Positions 41,493 to 49,808 are shown, counted from the first letter of the stretch. The stretch: 64,000 bases of DNA from Amycolatopsis sp. cg9 (GCF_041346945.1 NZ_CP166850.1:248001-312000); one strand, 5' to 3'. Numbers and translations are program-made. The notes: a model not told the origin generated them from the sequence alone.

Positions 41493-42662
41493 TCACTCCC
41501 CCGCCGGGAGGATGCGGCCGCGGACTTCGCCGAACGCGATGCGGCCGCCGCTCGCGCCCGGGGCCGTTGCCGTGATCACCACTTCGTCGCCGTCCTGCAG
41601 GAACGTACGCTGCTCGCCCTTCACCGTCAGCGGCTCCGCTCCGCCCCAGCTCAGCTCCAGGAACGCGCCGCGCTGGTGCTTCTCCGGGCCGGAGATCGTG
41701 CCCGAGCCGTACAGGTCTCCGGTCCGGGATGACGCGCCGTTCACCGTCAGGTGGGCCAGCATCTGGGCCGGCGACCAGTACATCTCGCGGTACGGCGGGC
41801 GGCTGACCTCCTCGCCGTTCCACTCGACGACCAGCTCGACGTCGAGGCCCCACGGGCGGCTTTCCCGCAGGTACGGCAGCGGCTCCGGGTCCTGGCCGGG
41901 CAGCGGGACGCGCGCCGCTTCCAGTGCCAGGAGCGGGACCACCCACGCCGAGATGGACGTCGCGAAGCTCTTGCCGAGGTTCGGGCCCAGCGGGACGTAC
42001 TCCCAGGCCTGGATGTCGCGGGCGGACCAGTCGTTGAGCAGGACCGCGCCGAACACGTGGCGGGCGAAGTCGTCCGGCTTGACCGGGGTGTTCAGCGGGG
42101 TGCCCGTGCCGACCACGAAACCCAGCTCCGCTTCGATGTCCAGCCGCGTGCTGGGCCCGAAGACCGGCGCCGGGTCGGCTTTGCGCTGGCCGCTGGGGCG
42201 GACGATGTCCGTGCCCGAGACCAGGACCGTGCCGGCGCGGCCGTGGTAGCCGACCGGGAGGTGCTTCCAGTTGGGCAGCAGCGGTTCCGCGTCCGGGCGG
42301 AACAGGCGGCCGACGTTCGACGCGTGGTGTTCCGACGCGTAGAAGTCGACGTAGTCCGCGACCTCGATCGGCAGGTGCGGCGTGACGTCGGCGAGCGCGT
42401 GCACGGCGTCGTCCGGGACCTCGCCGGCCACGAGCTCGGTCACCTGCGCACGCACCGCCACCCAGCGGTCGTACCCCTGCGCCATGAACGGGTTCAGCGT
42501 CGGCGCCGCGAACACGTCGTCGCCGAGCGCGCGGGCCAGGTCGAGCACGGAGTCGCCGACGCGGACGCCGACGCGCGGGGTGCCACCGCCGGTCGAGAAC
42601 ACGCCGTACGGGAGGTTGTCGGTCCCGAACGGGGAATCCGCCGGGATCTCGATCGTGGTCAT
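41493..42662 (-). CDS. fahA: Fumarylacetoacetase
   Basis: 389 aa from ATG 42662. N-terminal SH3-like part (FGTDNLPYGVFS...PRVGVRVGDSVLDLARAL) and a FAH catalytic domain with YVDFYASEHHASNVGRLFRPDAEPLLPNWKHLPVGYHGRAGTV, LDIEAELGFVVGTGTPLN (metal-binding Glu residues), LLNDWSARDIQAWEYVPLGPNLGKSF and MYWSPAQMLAHLTVNG. It splits fumarylacetoacetate into fumarate and acetoacetate, the last step of tyrosine/homogentisate breakdown. It overlaps the preceding gene (ATGA). The dioxygenase two steps earlier appears to be decayed at this locus. Confidence 0.95.
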   Translation of the reverse strand: MTTIEIPADSPFGTDNLPYGVFSTGGGTPRVGVRVGDSVLDLARALGDDVFAAPTLNPFMAQGYDRWVAVRAQVTELVAGEVPDDAVHALADVTPHLPIEVADYVDFYASEHHASNVGRLFRPDAEPLLPNWKHLPVGYHGRAGTVLVSGTDIVRPSGQRKADPAPVFGPSTRLDIEAELGFVVGTGTPLNTPVKPDDFARHVFGAVLLNDWSARDIQAWEYVPLGPNLGKSFATSISAWVVPLLALEAARVPLPGQDPEPLPYLRESRPWGLDVELVVEWNGEEVSRPPYREMYWSPAQMLAHLTVNGASSRTGDLYGSGTISGPEKHQRGAFLELSWGGAEPLTVKGEQRTFLQDGDEVVITATAPGASGGRIAFGEVRGRILPAGE

Positions 42663-43459
42663 GCCTCTCCTCGGGGCAGCAGGCCGAGCTCGGCCAGTTC
42701 GGTCAGGGGGTCGGTGATGCTGCACGTGCCGAACGACGTGAAGCGCGCGCGGACGCCGGCGGGCAGGTCACGCACGAGCGCGGCGACCGCCGGGCCGTCG
42801 CGCTCGGCGAGGAGGGCTTCCGCGCGGTCCGGGTCGGCGGCCGCGAGCAGCAGGTTGAGGAAACCGTGCTGCTCGAAGCCGGTTTCCGGGTCGGTGTTGC
42901 GCAGGGCGTGGTGCAGGCCGGCAGTCGCCTTGAACGGGACGCCGGCGTCGACGGCGGCGCGGATCGCCGCGGCCAGCTCGGCTTCGTCGGGATAGAGCTC
43001 GGCGCGGACGCCGCCGGTCCGGAACTTCGCCCGGTGGCCGGTGCCCGCGAGCGCCCGCAGCAGCGGCCCGCGCCGGTCGTCGCGCGGGATCTCGACGTAC
43101 ACCGGCGCGGTCGCGGCGGCCACCGCGTCGAGCACCTCGTCCGGGCCGAAGCCGTCCGGCACGGCGATTTCGAGGGCCTGCAGGTCGACGGGCAGCCGGG
43201 GCACGGCGGCCAGCACGCCGGGCAGCTGCGCGGGCCCGCCGGGCAGCGTCACCGCGAGCGGCAACGGCGTCTCGCGGGTGCCGAGCACGCCGGCCAGGTC
43301 GCCGAGCGCCGGGGCGGCGACCACCAGCGGGCCGACCAGGTCGGTGTACCAGGCCGCCGAGTACCGGTCGTGCGCGGCGACGGCGTCCGGCAGCGGCGCC
43401 AGGCCGGGCGGGAACACCGCGGCGTCGTCGCACAACCCGGTGAAGAGCGCGGGGATCAT
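42659..43459 (-). CDS. Conserved hypothetical protein of the tyrosine-catabolism operon
   Basis: 266 aa from ATG 43459, which overlaps the stop of the upstream relic (ATGA); GTG 43480 gives a 7-residue longer form. Sequence features: IPALFTGLCDDAAVFPPGLAPLPDAVAAHDRYSAAWYTDLVGPLVVAAPALGDL, VYVEIPRDDRRGPLLRAL, HRAKFRTGGVRAELYPDEAELAAAIRAAVDAGVPFKATAGLHHALRNTDPETGFEQHGFLNLLLAA. The repeated beta-alpha pattern with GVPFKATAGLHH suggests a TIM-barrel-like fold, but I know no function. Fixed linkage with fumarylacetoacetase hints at a helper role in that pathway. Confidence 0.8.
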   Translation of the reverse strand: MIPALFTGLCDDAAVFPPGLAPLPDAVAAHDRYSAAWYTDLVGPLVVAAPALGDLAGVLGTRETPLPLAVTLPGGPAQLPGVLAAVPRLPVDLQALEIAVPDGFGPDEVLDAVAAATAPVYVEIPRDDRRGPLLRALAGTGHRAKFRTGGVRAELYPDEAELAAAIRAAVDAGVPFKATAGLHHALRNTDPETGFEQHGFLNLLLAAADPDRAEALLAERDGPAVAALVRDLPAGVRARFTSFGTCSITDPLTELAELGLLPRGEA

Positions 43460-43626
43460 GCCGACGGCCCCCGTGTCCACGCGTAGCCGGGGGCTTCGCT
43501 CGCCGGCCCGCCTTCGCCGGGCTGCGGGGCGCGGCTGTGCCCGGCCGGGTGCAGGCTGATCGCCCCTCGGCCGATCCCGGAACCCTCGCGGGCTTCGCCC
43601 TCCGGCGTGCGGCGGTAGTACCCCAT
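43456..43626 (-). pseudogene. 56-codon relic, probably internally deleted homogentisate 1,2-dioxygenase
   Basis: ATG 43626 follows a perfect GGAGG (GGAGGCGACCA), and the stop overlaps the next gene's ATG, so it is placed like a real operon gene. The translation starts MGYYRRTPEG, like dioxygenase N-termini (M-x-YYR), then jumps to REGSGIGRGAISLHPAGHSR followed by APQPGE, which resembles the C-terminal HGD segment (GSGxGRGxISLHPxGxxHGPQPG), then a short Gly/Pro-rich end. About 85% of a normal HGD would be missing. The alternative is a small leader ORF kept for translational coupling. Homology judged from memory of HGD motifs. Confidence 0.5.
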
Positions 43627-43645
43627 TGGTCGCCTCCTCGGCCGA

Positions 43646-43666
43646 TTTAGTTCACACGTTTACTAA
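43646..43666. promoter_or_regulatory. Possible MarR operator
   Basis: TTAGT and ACTAA, 5-bp arms spaced by 10 bases, an AT-rich dyad in GC-rich surroundings. It straddles the MarR stop codon and lies just upstream of the catabolic operon's first start (43626). Weak evidence; position is the main argument. Confidence 0.3.
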
Positions 43667-44196
43667 CTGCGGCTGCGCGCGTCGAACCCGGCGCGGCTGG
43701 TGATCAGCTTGCCCAGCAGCATCACGAGGATGCGCTGCTCGGTCTCGGTGAGCGCGTCCGTCCAGCCGAACTCGCGCTCGTTGTGCTCCTGGAACACGGA
43801 AACCATCTCGTCGCGCCCGGCCTCGGTCAGCGAGAGCCGGACCGAGCGGCCGTCGTGCTCGTCCGGGGTGCGGTCGAGCAGGCCGTCCGCGACCAGCACC
43901 TTGGCCAGGTTCGACACGGCCGCCCGGCTCATCCCGGTCAGCCGGGCGGCGCTCTTGGGTTCCAGCGGGCCGGCCAGCCAGACGACGAAGAGCAGCCGGA
44001 AGGCCGACCACGACCGCCCGCGCGGCCGGTGCACGGCGGCTTCGAGGTCGTAGGTGACCAGGTCGGAGGCGCGGTTGAGGGTCAGCAGCACCTCGGTGGC
44101 CAGCTGGTGCCGGAAGCCGTACTCCTCGGCCAGCCGCCGGTTGGCCAGCGCCACGAAGGACCAGAAGTCCAGCTCGGCGGCGGTCACGTCCTGCAC
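43663..44196 (-). CDS. MarR-family transcriptional regulator
   Basis: 177 aa from GTG 44196. Winged helix at about 55-125: SAFRLLFVVWLAGPLEPKSAARLTGMSRAAVSNLAKVLVADGLLDRTPDEHDGRSVRLSLTEAGRDEM, with the DERR-like wing written as DEHDGRSVRLSLT. Longer N-terminal helix than usual. It heads the minus-strand operon with the tyrosine-catabolic genes and is the likely regulator of that operon, responding to an aromatic acid. Confidence 0.9.
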   Translation of the reverse strand: MQDVTAAELDFWSFVALANRRLAEEYGFRHQLATEVLLTLNRASDLVTYDLEAAVHRPRGRSWSAFRLLFVVWLAGPLEPKSAARLTGMSRAAVSNLAKVLVADGLLDRTPDEHDGRSVRLSLTEAGRDEMVSVFQEHNEREFGWTDALTETEQRILVMLLGKLITSRAGFDARSRS

Positions 44197-44294
44197 GGGC
44201 GAAGCCTAACGCGGGCCCCAACGGTAGTCAAAGTTGAAACTATATTTGCAGCCCGCGACTCGGGCTGCCACGCAGTGTTACGCCAAACGCATCT

Positions 44295-44315
44295 TTACTG
44301 TCTAAATGACAGTAA
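44295..44315. promoter_or_regulatory. Perfect palindrome overlapping the start codon of the Nudix regulator
   Basis: TTACTGTC and GACAGTAA, perfect 8-bp arms around TAAAT. The ATG of the NrtR-like gene (44306) lies inside the dyad. The AT-rich site in GC-rich DNA and its position strongly suggest autorepression by the Nudix regulator, which would also silence the two downstream genes. NrtR-type proteins are known to bind such dyads and leave them on binding ADP-ribose-like ligands. Confidence 0.75.
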
Positions 44316-45061
44316 TTACGGTCGAGCGCATGGCAGACGAAGATTGGACTCCGCCGCCCGTGCTGCTCGCCGTCGACCTGGTGATCTTCACACTGCGCGA
44401 CTCGGCCCTCCACGTGCTCTTGATCGAGCGAGGAGTCGGTCCCTTCCGCGGTTCGCTCGCTCTTCCGGGCGGTTTTCTCGAACACGACCGGGAAGACGTG
44501 CTCGCCGCCGCACACCGAGAGCTTCGCGAGGAGGCGGATCTCGACGCGTCGCAGCTGCACCTGGAGCAGCTGGGTGCCTACGGCTCTCCGGACCGCGACC
44601 CCCGAGGGCGGGTCGTCTCCGTCGCCTACCTCGCCATCGCGCCAGGTCTTCCGGAGCCGCTCGCGGGCACCGACGCCGCGCGAGCTTCCTGGACACCGGT
44701 GACCGAGATCCTCGCCGGACGCGCCGAGCTCGCGTTCGACCACCGGGACATCCTCGACGACGGGTTGGAACGAGCACGCTCGAAACTCGAGTCGTCGGCT
44801 CTCGCCACCGCTTTCTGCGCCACCACCTTCACCATCAACGAGCTGCAGCGGGTCTACGAAGCGGTGTGGGGCGTGGAACTCGATCTGCGGAACTTCTACC
44901 GGAAGGTCCAGGCGGTGAACGACTTCATCGTGCCCGTCGGCGCCGAACGCCGGGTCGGCCGGGGCCGGCCGGCGCGTCTGTTCAAGGCCGGCGACCGGAC
45001 CACGCTCTACCCGCCACTCGTCCGGCCCATCGCGGCGACCACGACGAAGGGGAACGCATGA
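44306..45061 (+). CDS. Nudix-domain transcriptional regulator (NrtR-like)
   Basis: 251 aa. Nudix fold at about 15-150: VLLAVDLVIFTLRDSALHVLLIERGVGPFRGSLALPGGFLEHDREDVLAAAHRELREEADL; the Nudix box keeps REL-REEADL, but the usual first acidic positions are altered, as in NrtR repressors that bind without hydrolysing. The C-terminal winged helix (about 160-240) contains FTINELQRVYEAVWGVELDLRNFYRKVQAVNDFIVPVG...GRGRPARLFKAG, the NrtR DNA-binding part. NrtR proteins repress NAD-related genes and respond to ADP-ribose. Here the regulated genes would be itself, a nucleosidase-fold protein and a membrane protein, the next start overlapping its stop (ATGA). Confidence 0.85.
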   Translation: MTVITVERMADEDWTPPPVLLAVDLVIFTLRDSALHVLLIERGVGPFRGSLALPGGFLEHDREDVLAAAHRELREEADLDASQLHLEQLGAYGSPDRDPRGRVVSVAYLAIAPGLPEPLAGTDAARASWTPVTEILAGRAELAFDHRDILDDGLERARSKLESSALATAFCATTFTINELQRVYEAVWGVELDLRNFYRKVQAVNDFIVPVGAERRVGRGRPARLFKAGDRTTLYPPLVRPIAATTTKGNA

Positions 45062-46194
45062 CCGACGACCTGGTGGTGGTGCTCACCGCCTTGAACGAAG
45101 AGTACAAAGCCGTCCGCGAGCGGCTGACCGGCACCAAAGTGCTCAAGCACAGCCGAGGCACCCGGTTCGAGGTCGGGACGATCCGGGGTACCTCCTACCG
45201 GGTCGCGCTCAGCCTCACCGGCAAGGGGACCCAGCCTGCCGCGGTCCTCGCCGAACGCGCGATACAGCACTTCTCACCGGTCGCGCTCATCTTCGCCGGT
45301 GTAGCGGGAGCCTTGTGGGACACACCGCTGGGCGACGTCGTGGTCGCGACCCACGTCTACGCCTACCACGGCGCCACCAGCGAGGACGACGGGCTCAAAG
45401 CCCGCCCGCGAGCCTGGGAGACCGCGCACGGGGTGATTCAGGTCGCGCAGCACGTGGCGCGGACGGGCCACTGGGCCCGCGCCGTCCCGCCCGGCACCAA
45501 GGTCCATTTCGGCGCCATCGCAGCGGGCGAGGTCGTCCACAATTCACGCTCGTCCGCGGAACGGCGCTGGATCCGCGAACACTTCAACGACGCTCTGGCG
45601 ATCGAGATGGAAGCGGCGGGCGTGGCACAGGCCGGCCACCTGAACGGCGCACCCATCGCGATCGTGCGCGGGATCAGCGATCCCGCCGACGGCAGCAAGA
45701 CCACCGAGGCAGACCGGAAGTGGCAACCCGCGGCGGCGGCGAACGCGGCCGCGTTCGCCGTTCGGCTCGCCGGCGATCTGATCGAGGAACAGGAGCTCAT
45801 CGCGATGGACGACAACACCACTCCGGACGACCGCGGCACGGTCCGGAACCGCGCGAACGGTCAGGTCGGGATCCAGGCCCACACCGTCACCGGCAGCACC
45901 GTCCAGCAGAACATCGCCCCGCGCGGGGACGGCCCGGCCGACTTCGGCACCGAGCTGGCCGCGCTGCGAGCCGATGTCACGCGGGAGCACTCCCGCGGGC
46001 GGCTCGACGACGCCACTTACCAGGCGGCCCGCAGCGAGCTCGACATCGCCGACGAAGCACTCGTGGCCACCACTCGTGAGGGCAAGCAGAAGTTCGTGCT
46101 GGCGCTCAAGCGACTCGGCGGACTTCTCGGGGATCTCGCCGGACCCGCCGCGAAGATCGCGGCCCTCATAGTGGCGGCGAAAGGATTGTCGTGA
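45058..46194 (+). CDS. Nucleoside phosphorylase/nucleosidase-fold effector with amyloid-like motif and helical tail
   Basis: 378 aa. Residues 1-245 form a PNP_UDP/MTA-SAH-nucleosidase fold: VVLTALNEEYKAVRERL, SLTGKGTQPAAVLAERAIQHFSPVALIFAGVAGAL, DVVVATHVYAYHG, FGAIAAGEVVHNS, then the ribose-binding IEMEAAGVAQAG (about 182-193) and the catalytic Asp208 in IVRGISDPAD. Both key residues are kept, so it should be active on a nucleoside or nucleotide. Residues 268-286 carry GQVGIQAHTVTGSTVQQ, matched in the next protein. The tail (295-378) is all-helical with a SHOCT-like stretch (EHSRGRLDDATYQAARSEL). Such fusions occur in bacterial conflict systems as NAD/purine-depleting effectors. Confidence 0.75.
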   Translation: MTDDLVVVLTALNEEYKAVRERLTGTKVLKHSRGTRFEVGTIRGTSYRVALSLTGKGTQPAAVLAERAIQHFSPVALIFAGVAGALWDTPLGDVVVATHVYAYHGATSEDDGLKARPRAWETAHGVIQVAQHVARTGHWARAVPPGTKVHFGAIAAGEVVHNSRSSAERRWIREHFNDALAIEMEAAGVAQAGHLNGAPIAIVRGISDPADGSKTTEADRKWQPAAAANAAAFAVRLAGDLIEEQELIAMDDNTTPDDRGTVRNRANGQVGIQAHTVTGSTVQQNIAPRGDGPADFGTELAALRADVTREHSRGRLDDATYQAARSELDIADEALVATTREGKQKFVLALKRLGGLLGDLAGPAAKIAALIVAAKGLS

Positions 46195-48230
46195 CCGATG
46201 AAAAATCGAAGACGGAGAACACCGCTACCCGGTCGCAGGTCGGCATCCAGGCCAACGAAGTCCACAACTCGACTGTCTACCAACTGCACCAGGACGCCTC
46301 GCCGGAAGAGAAGTACCGAGTCGGCCTTGCCTACCTCCGGGACGGCGTGCCGTCCGAGGCACGCCGGCTCATCCAGGAAGCGAAGGCACGCGGCTACGAC
46401 AGCGCCGAGGTCGAGTTCCACTGGGTGCTCGCCATGCTCAGCAAGCGCTCCTACCGCGACTTGACCCCCGACGAACGCAAGCAGCTGGCCACCATGCCGG
46501 TCACTTGCGCGAGCCTGCCGGTCGACGACTGGACGCAGTCGCTGAACGCCGTGTGCGAATTTCTCGAGTACTTCAGCAAGACCGGCAGCGATCCGGGCCA
46601 TGCGCTGAAGGAGCTGGCCAAGTTGCCGGCCGAGCACCGCGAGATGATCGTGCGGCACCTCGACCTCGTCCTGACCGGCAGCCTGAGGGACAACTTCTGG
46701 GCGGAAACCCGGCAAAACGCCGAGAAAACGCGGTTCGCCGACGGGCGGCACGAATCCGTCTGGGCCTACTTCCAGCCCGACCCCATTCCGCCGCGAGCTC
46801 GCAAGCCGGCCCCGAGCACGACCACGGCGGCCGATCGGGCCCGCGCCGCGATCGGAACCCTGCTCGGCGGTTTCGCCACCGCTGACCTGGTCAAGACCAT
46901 CGTCCTGACGGCGCGTCCGCTGCCGATCTTCGCCTGCCTGCTCGCCACCGCCGCGGCCTACGCCGCGGCCAAGCACAGCCTCGATTGGGGCTACCGACGA
47001 GAACGGCTCTCGGCCGAAGAACGCCGGTACCGCAGCAGGCGAGGCGCCGACCCGGGACTGGACTCGATATTCGCCCACGACGTGGACGACTCGTTCAACC
47101 GCTACTTCATCAAGTACCGGCCCGAAGACGTGAAACTGAAGAAGTGGCTGAACGACACGAAAGGCGTCCGCGCCGCACTGCGGGACGAGGTCGTCGACCT
47201 CTACCGGGACAAGCTGTTCACCGCCGGCCGCGTCAACTGGCTCATCCGCTACCTGACCAGGGACGCGGTCGCCCGCTGGGCCAAGGGAACACTGCACCGA
47301 TACCGTGAACAGTACCGGGTCACACCGGCGATGAAAGCCCTCTGCGTGGTGTTCGGAATCGCTTTCGCGGCTCTTTCCGCTTATGTCGTTTCCGCAGCCT
47401 TGCGGGTGGCGATCTTGCCCAACGCGGCGGCGACCTTCGTGGCCGTGGTCGGCACCTGGGTCGCCGGCGCGGGCTGGTCGCACATCCTCCACGAACGCCG
47501 GCGGATCAAGGAGGGCGAGCTGGACCACGACAAGACGATGAGCGACCGGCAGGCCGAGTACGACCGCTGGGTGGGGAAACTGAAAGCGACCCGGCCGAAC
47601 GAGACCCAAATGGAGAAGTGGCTGACGGCGGACAAGACCATGGTGCTCGACGAGACGCTGAGGCACTACCGGCTCGCCTGGCGCGACGTCCTCACCCACG
47701 CGTTCCTGCAAGCCCCCGGCAGCAACTACAAGCGAGCACGTGACCCGTTCGGTCCCTGGCGGTACTCGAAGTACGACATCCGGATCTTCCTGATCACCCA
47801 GGAAGGCGTGCGCGAAGTCAGCGTGGAGATGGACTTCGAGCACGCCAAGCGCAATGGCCAGGAGCGCAACAACTACCGGTTCGACGCGGTCTCCTCCGTC
47901 CACGTCGCCACCGCTGACGACCTCAGTTCCACACTCGAATTGACCCTCATGAACGGCCCATCGCGGAACATCCGGGTCACCGACCCGGCCGCGGCCGCCG
48001 ACAAGGTGGTACCGGGCCAAAAGGACGCCCGATCGCTGGCGAGGATGGGTCGCGACGCCGCCGGCTTCTCCCACACGCTGCACATCTTGGAAGGCATCGC
48101 GGCGGAAGGGAAGAAATGGATCGAGCGCGACCCGTTCATCAACGACCGGCCGAGCGGCGGGCTCCCGACCGACCCGGAGCCAGAGCCGGACCCGGACCCG
48201 GACCCGGACCCGGACCCGGACGAAACCTAG
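46191..48230 (+). CDS. Membrane protein sharing the amyloid-like motif with the nucleosidase
   Basis: 679 aa, GTG overlapping the previous stop. Residues 15-31 (SQVGIQANEVHNSTVYQ) match 11 of 17 positions of the motif in the preceding protein. Residues about 35-180 are helical, TPR/Sel1-like at the start (KYRVGLAYLRDGVPSEARRLIQEAKARGYDSAEVEFHWVLAML). A membrane hairpin is likely at about 218-262 and a second at about 380-431 (ALCVVFGIAFAALSAYVVSAALRVAILPNAAATFVAVVGTWVAGA). The C-terminal cytosolic part (about 500-650) has a beta-rich region (KYDIRIFLITQEGVREVSVEMDFEH) and ends in a (Pro-Asp)n tail. No family recognised. Likely the membrane partner of the nucleosidase. Confidence 0.75.
   Translation: MTDEKSKTENTATRSQVGIQANEVHNSTVYQLHQDASPEEKYRVGLAYLRDGVPSEARRLIQEAKARGYDSAEVEFHWVLAMLSKRSYRDLTPDERKQLATMPVTCASLPVDDWTQSLNAVCEFLEYFSKTGSDPGHALKELAKLPAEHREMIVRHLDLVLTGSLRDNFWAETRQNAEKTRFADGRHESVWAYFQPDPIPPRARKPAPSTTTAADRARAAIGTLLGGFATADLVKTIVLTARPLPIFACLLATAAAYAAAKHSLDWGYRRERLSAEERRYRSRRGADPGLDSIFAHDVDDSFNRYFIKYRPEDVKLKKWLNDTKGVRAALRDEVVDLYRDKLFTAGRVNWLIRYLTRDAVARWAKGTLHRYREQYRVTPAMKALCVVFGIAFAALSAYVVSAALRVAILPNAAATFVAVVGTWVAGAGWSHILHERRRIKEGELDHDKTMSDRQAEYDRWVGKLKATRPNETQMEKWLTADKTMVLDETLRHYRLAWRDVLTHAFLQAPGSNYKRARDPFGPWRYSKYDIRIFLITQEGVREVSVEMDFEHAKRNGQERNNYRFDAVSSVHVATADDLSSTLELTLMNGPSRNIRVTDPAAAADKVVPGQKDARSLARMGRDAAGFSHTLHILEGIAAEGKKWIERDPFINDRPSGGLPTDPEPEPDPDPDPDPDPDET
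48188..48220 (+). repeat. GGACCC hexamer microsatellite inside a gene
   Basis: More than five tandem GGACCC units encode the PDPDPDPD tail of the membrane protein. Hexamer repeats keep the frame when units are gained or lost, so the tail length may vary between strains. Confidence 0.85.
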
Positions 48231-48266
48231 GCCGGGCCGGCGGTGCGCCTGCCAGGTGAGCCTGGC

Positions 48267-49808
48267 CTACCGGGCCGCGCTCTCCCGGATGTGGGCGGGC
48301 AGACCGGCCCACCACGTCGCCGCCGTGCGGATGCGGGGTGGGAGGTCGGGGCGGGTGACCACCTCGCCGAGGAGGGTGCGGCGGTCGCCGATGCCCATGC
48401 AGTACACCAGCCGGTCCAGCACCGATGCCGCGCGGGCGCCGGGGTCGCGGCGGGCGTCTTCGGCGTGCCGGGCGAACGCCCGGCGGTAGAAGTCGTCCGG
48501 GCTGGCGCCGCCCACGTGGCCCAGCGCGTACGCGGCGGAATCGCGTACCGCGGTCCCGAGCTGCTCGGAGAGCACCATCGCCTCGATGAGCCGCCGCTCC
48601 TCCGCGCCGCCGAGGATGCGCAGGGCGTCGAGCAGCCGCTGGACCCAGTCGGGGCGGCCGCGGCGGCGGAGGGTGCCGACCAGCTCGCGGGCCAGCGCCT
48701 GCGCCAGCGGCGCCCGGTACGGCGTCGCGTAGAGCAGGAACATCGTGCAGAGCCGCACGTCGAACACCGGGTCGTGCAGCAGCTCGTCGATGAACACCGC
48801 GAGCAGCGGGTCGGGAGGCGGCTCCTCGATCGCTTCCAGCGTTTCGGCGGACAGCCGCTCCGCGACCGGCGCCGCCGGCGGGTACAGCGCGGCCATCGCC
48901 GCGGCCCACACCCGGCCCGGGACCTTCGCCTGCAGTTCGCGGGGCAGGAGCTGCAGCAAGCTGGCCGCCAGCGGTGTCCGCTCGGCGGCGCCGGCCGCCA
49001 CCAGCGCGCACAGGATCGGCAGCAGGGACGCCGTCTGCCGGTCGTCGAAGTGCCCGAACCGCAGCTTCTTGACGCTGGTCAGCAGGGCCCCGTAGAAGGT
49101 CCGGTCGGTCAGCGGGTCGGTGAGGTGCCGGACGACCGACGAGCTCGCGTCGGGGTGGGCGCTCGCGCTGAACACGGCGAGGGTGCCGATCAGGCTCTGC
49201 GCGGAGGTGTCCGCCGCCGCGTCGGCGGCCGCGGCCATCGCCGCCCGCTGGCCGACCGGGTGCACGATGAGCCGGTGGAACGCCTCGGCCCGGCGCATCC
49301 ACGAAACGCCGTCCGCGATGCACATCTCGGTGAGCAGCCGTTCCGAGAGCCGCTGCCAGGTCGACGCGGGACTCAGGACCAGTTGCGGCCGGCAGGCCAG
49401 GAGCTCGGTCAGGCGATCCCATTCCTCGCTGCCGAGGACGGCGTCGGTGACGGCCAGGTCGACCAGCTCGTCGAGCGGCGGCCCCGGGTTCGGCCGCCGG
49501 TGCCGGGCCCACGGCGGGACGGCCTGGGTCGGCGGCGTGAGGTACCGCGCGACGGTGTCGTTGACCGCGACGAGGAGCCCGGGCCGCAGGTCGAGCATCC
49601 GTTCGTAGCGCCGCACCGCGGCGCCCGGCACCGTCGTGACGCGGTTCTCCCAGCGGGACAGGGTGCTCGTGGACACCGAAGGGGTCACGCCGTCGGCGTC
49701 GAAGTCCGCGGCGAAGGCCGCGAGCCGGCGGTACCGCGGCCGGGCGCCGAGCACGCGGTTGGTCCGCAGCAGCCAGCCGACTCGCCGTCCCGCGCTCACC
49801 CGTCGCAT
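48267..49808 (-). CDS. Large XRE-like HTH regulator with helical repeat domain
   Basis: 513 aa from ATG 49808; a longer frame exists upstream but starts inside poor coding sequence. The N-terminal about 75 residues are an HTH: RVGWLLRTNRVLGARPRYRRLAAFAADFDADGVTPSVSTSTLSRWENRVTTVPGAAVRRYERMLDLRPGLLVAV. The remaining about 400 residues are alpha-helical with HEAT-like periodicity (LIEAMVLSEQLGTAVRDSAAYALGHVG). It resembles multi-copy actinomycete regulators of unknown target. It is convergent with the nucleosidase/membrane operon (stops 36 bases apart) and divergent from nothing obvious; regulation of the neighbouring system is possible but not shown. Confidence 0.75.
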   Translation of the reverse strand: MRRVSAGRRVGWLLRTNRVLGARPRYRRLAAFAADFDADGVTPSVSTSTLSRWENRVTTVPGAAVRRYERMLDLRPGLLVAVNDTVARYLTPPTQAVPPWARHRRPNPGPPLDELVDLAVTDAVLGSEEWDRLTELLACRPQLVLSPASTWQRLSERLLTEMCIADGVSWMRRAEAFHRLIVHPVGQRAAMAAAADAAADTSAQSLIGTLAVFSASAHPDASSSVVRHLTDPLTDRTFYGALLTSVKKLRFGHFDDRQTASLLPILCALVAAGAAERTPLAASLLQLLPRELQAKVPGRVWAAAMAALYPPAAPVAERLSAETLEAIEEPPPDPLLAVFIDELLHDPVFDVRLCTMFLLYATPYRAPLAQALARELVGTLRRRGRPDWVQRLLDALRILGGAEERRLIEAMVLSEQLGTAVRDSAAYALGHVGGASPDDFYRRAFARHAEDARRDPGARAASVLDRLVYCMGIGDRRTLLGEVVTRPDLPPRIRTAATWWAGLPAHIRESAAR

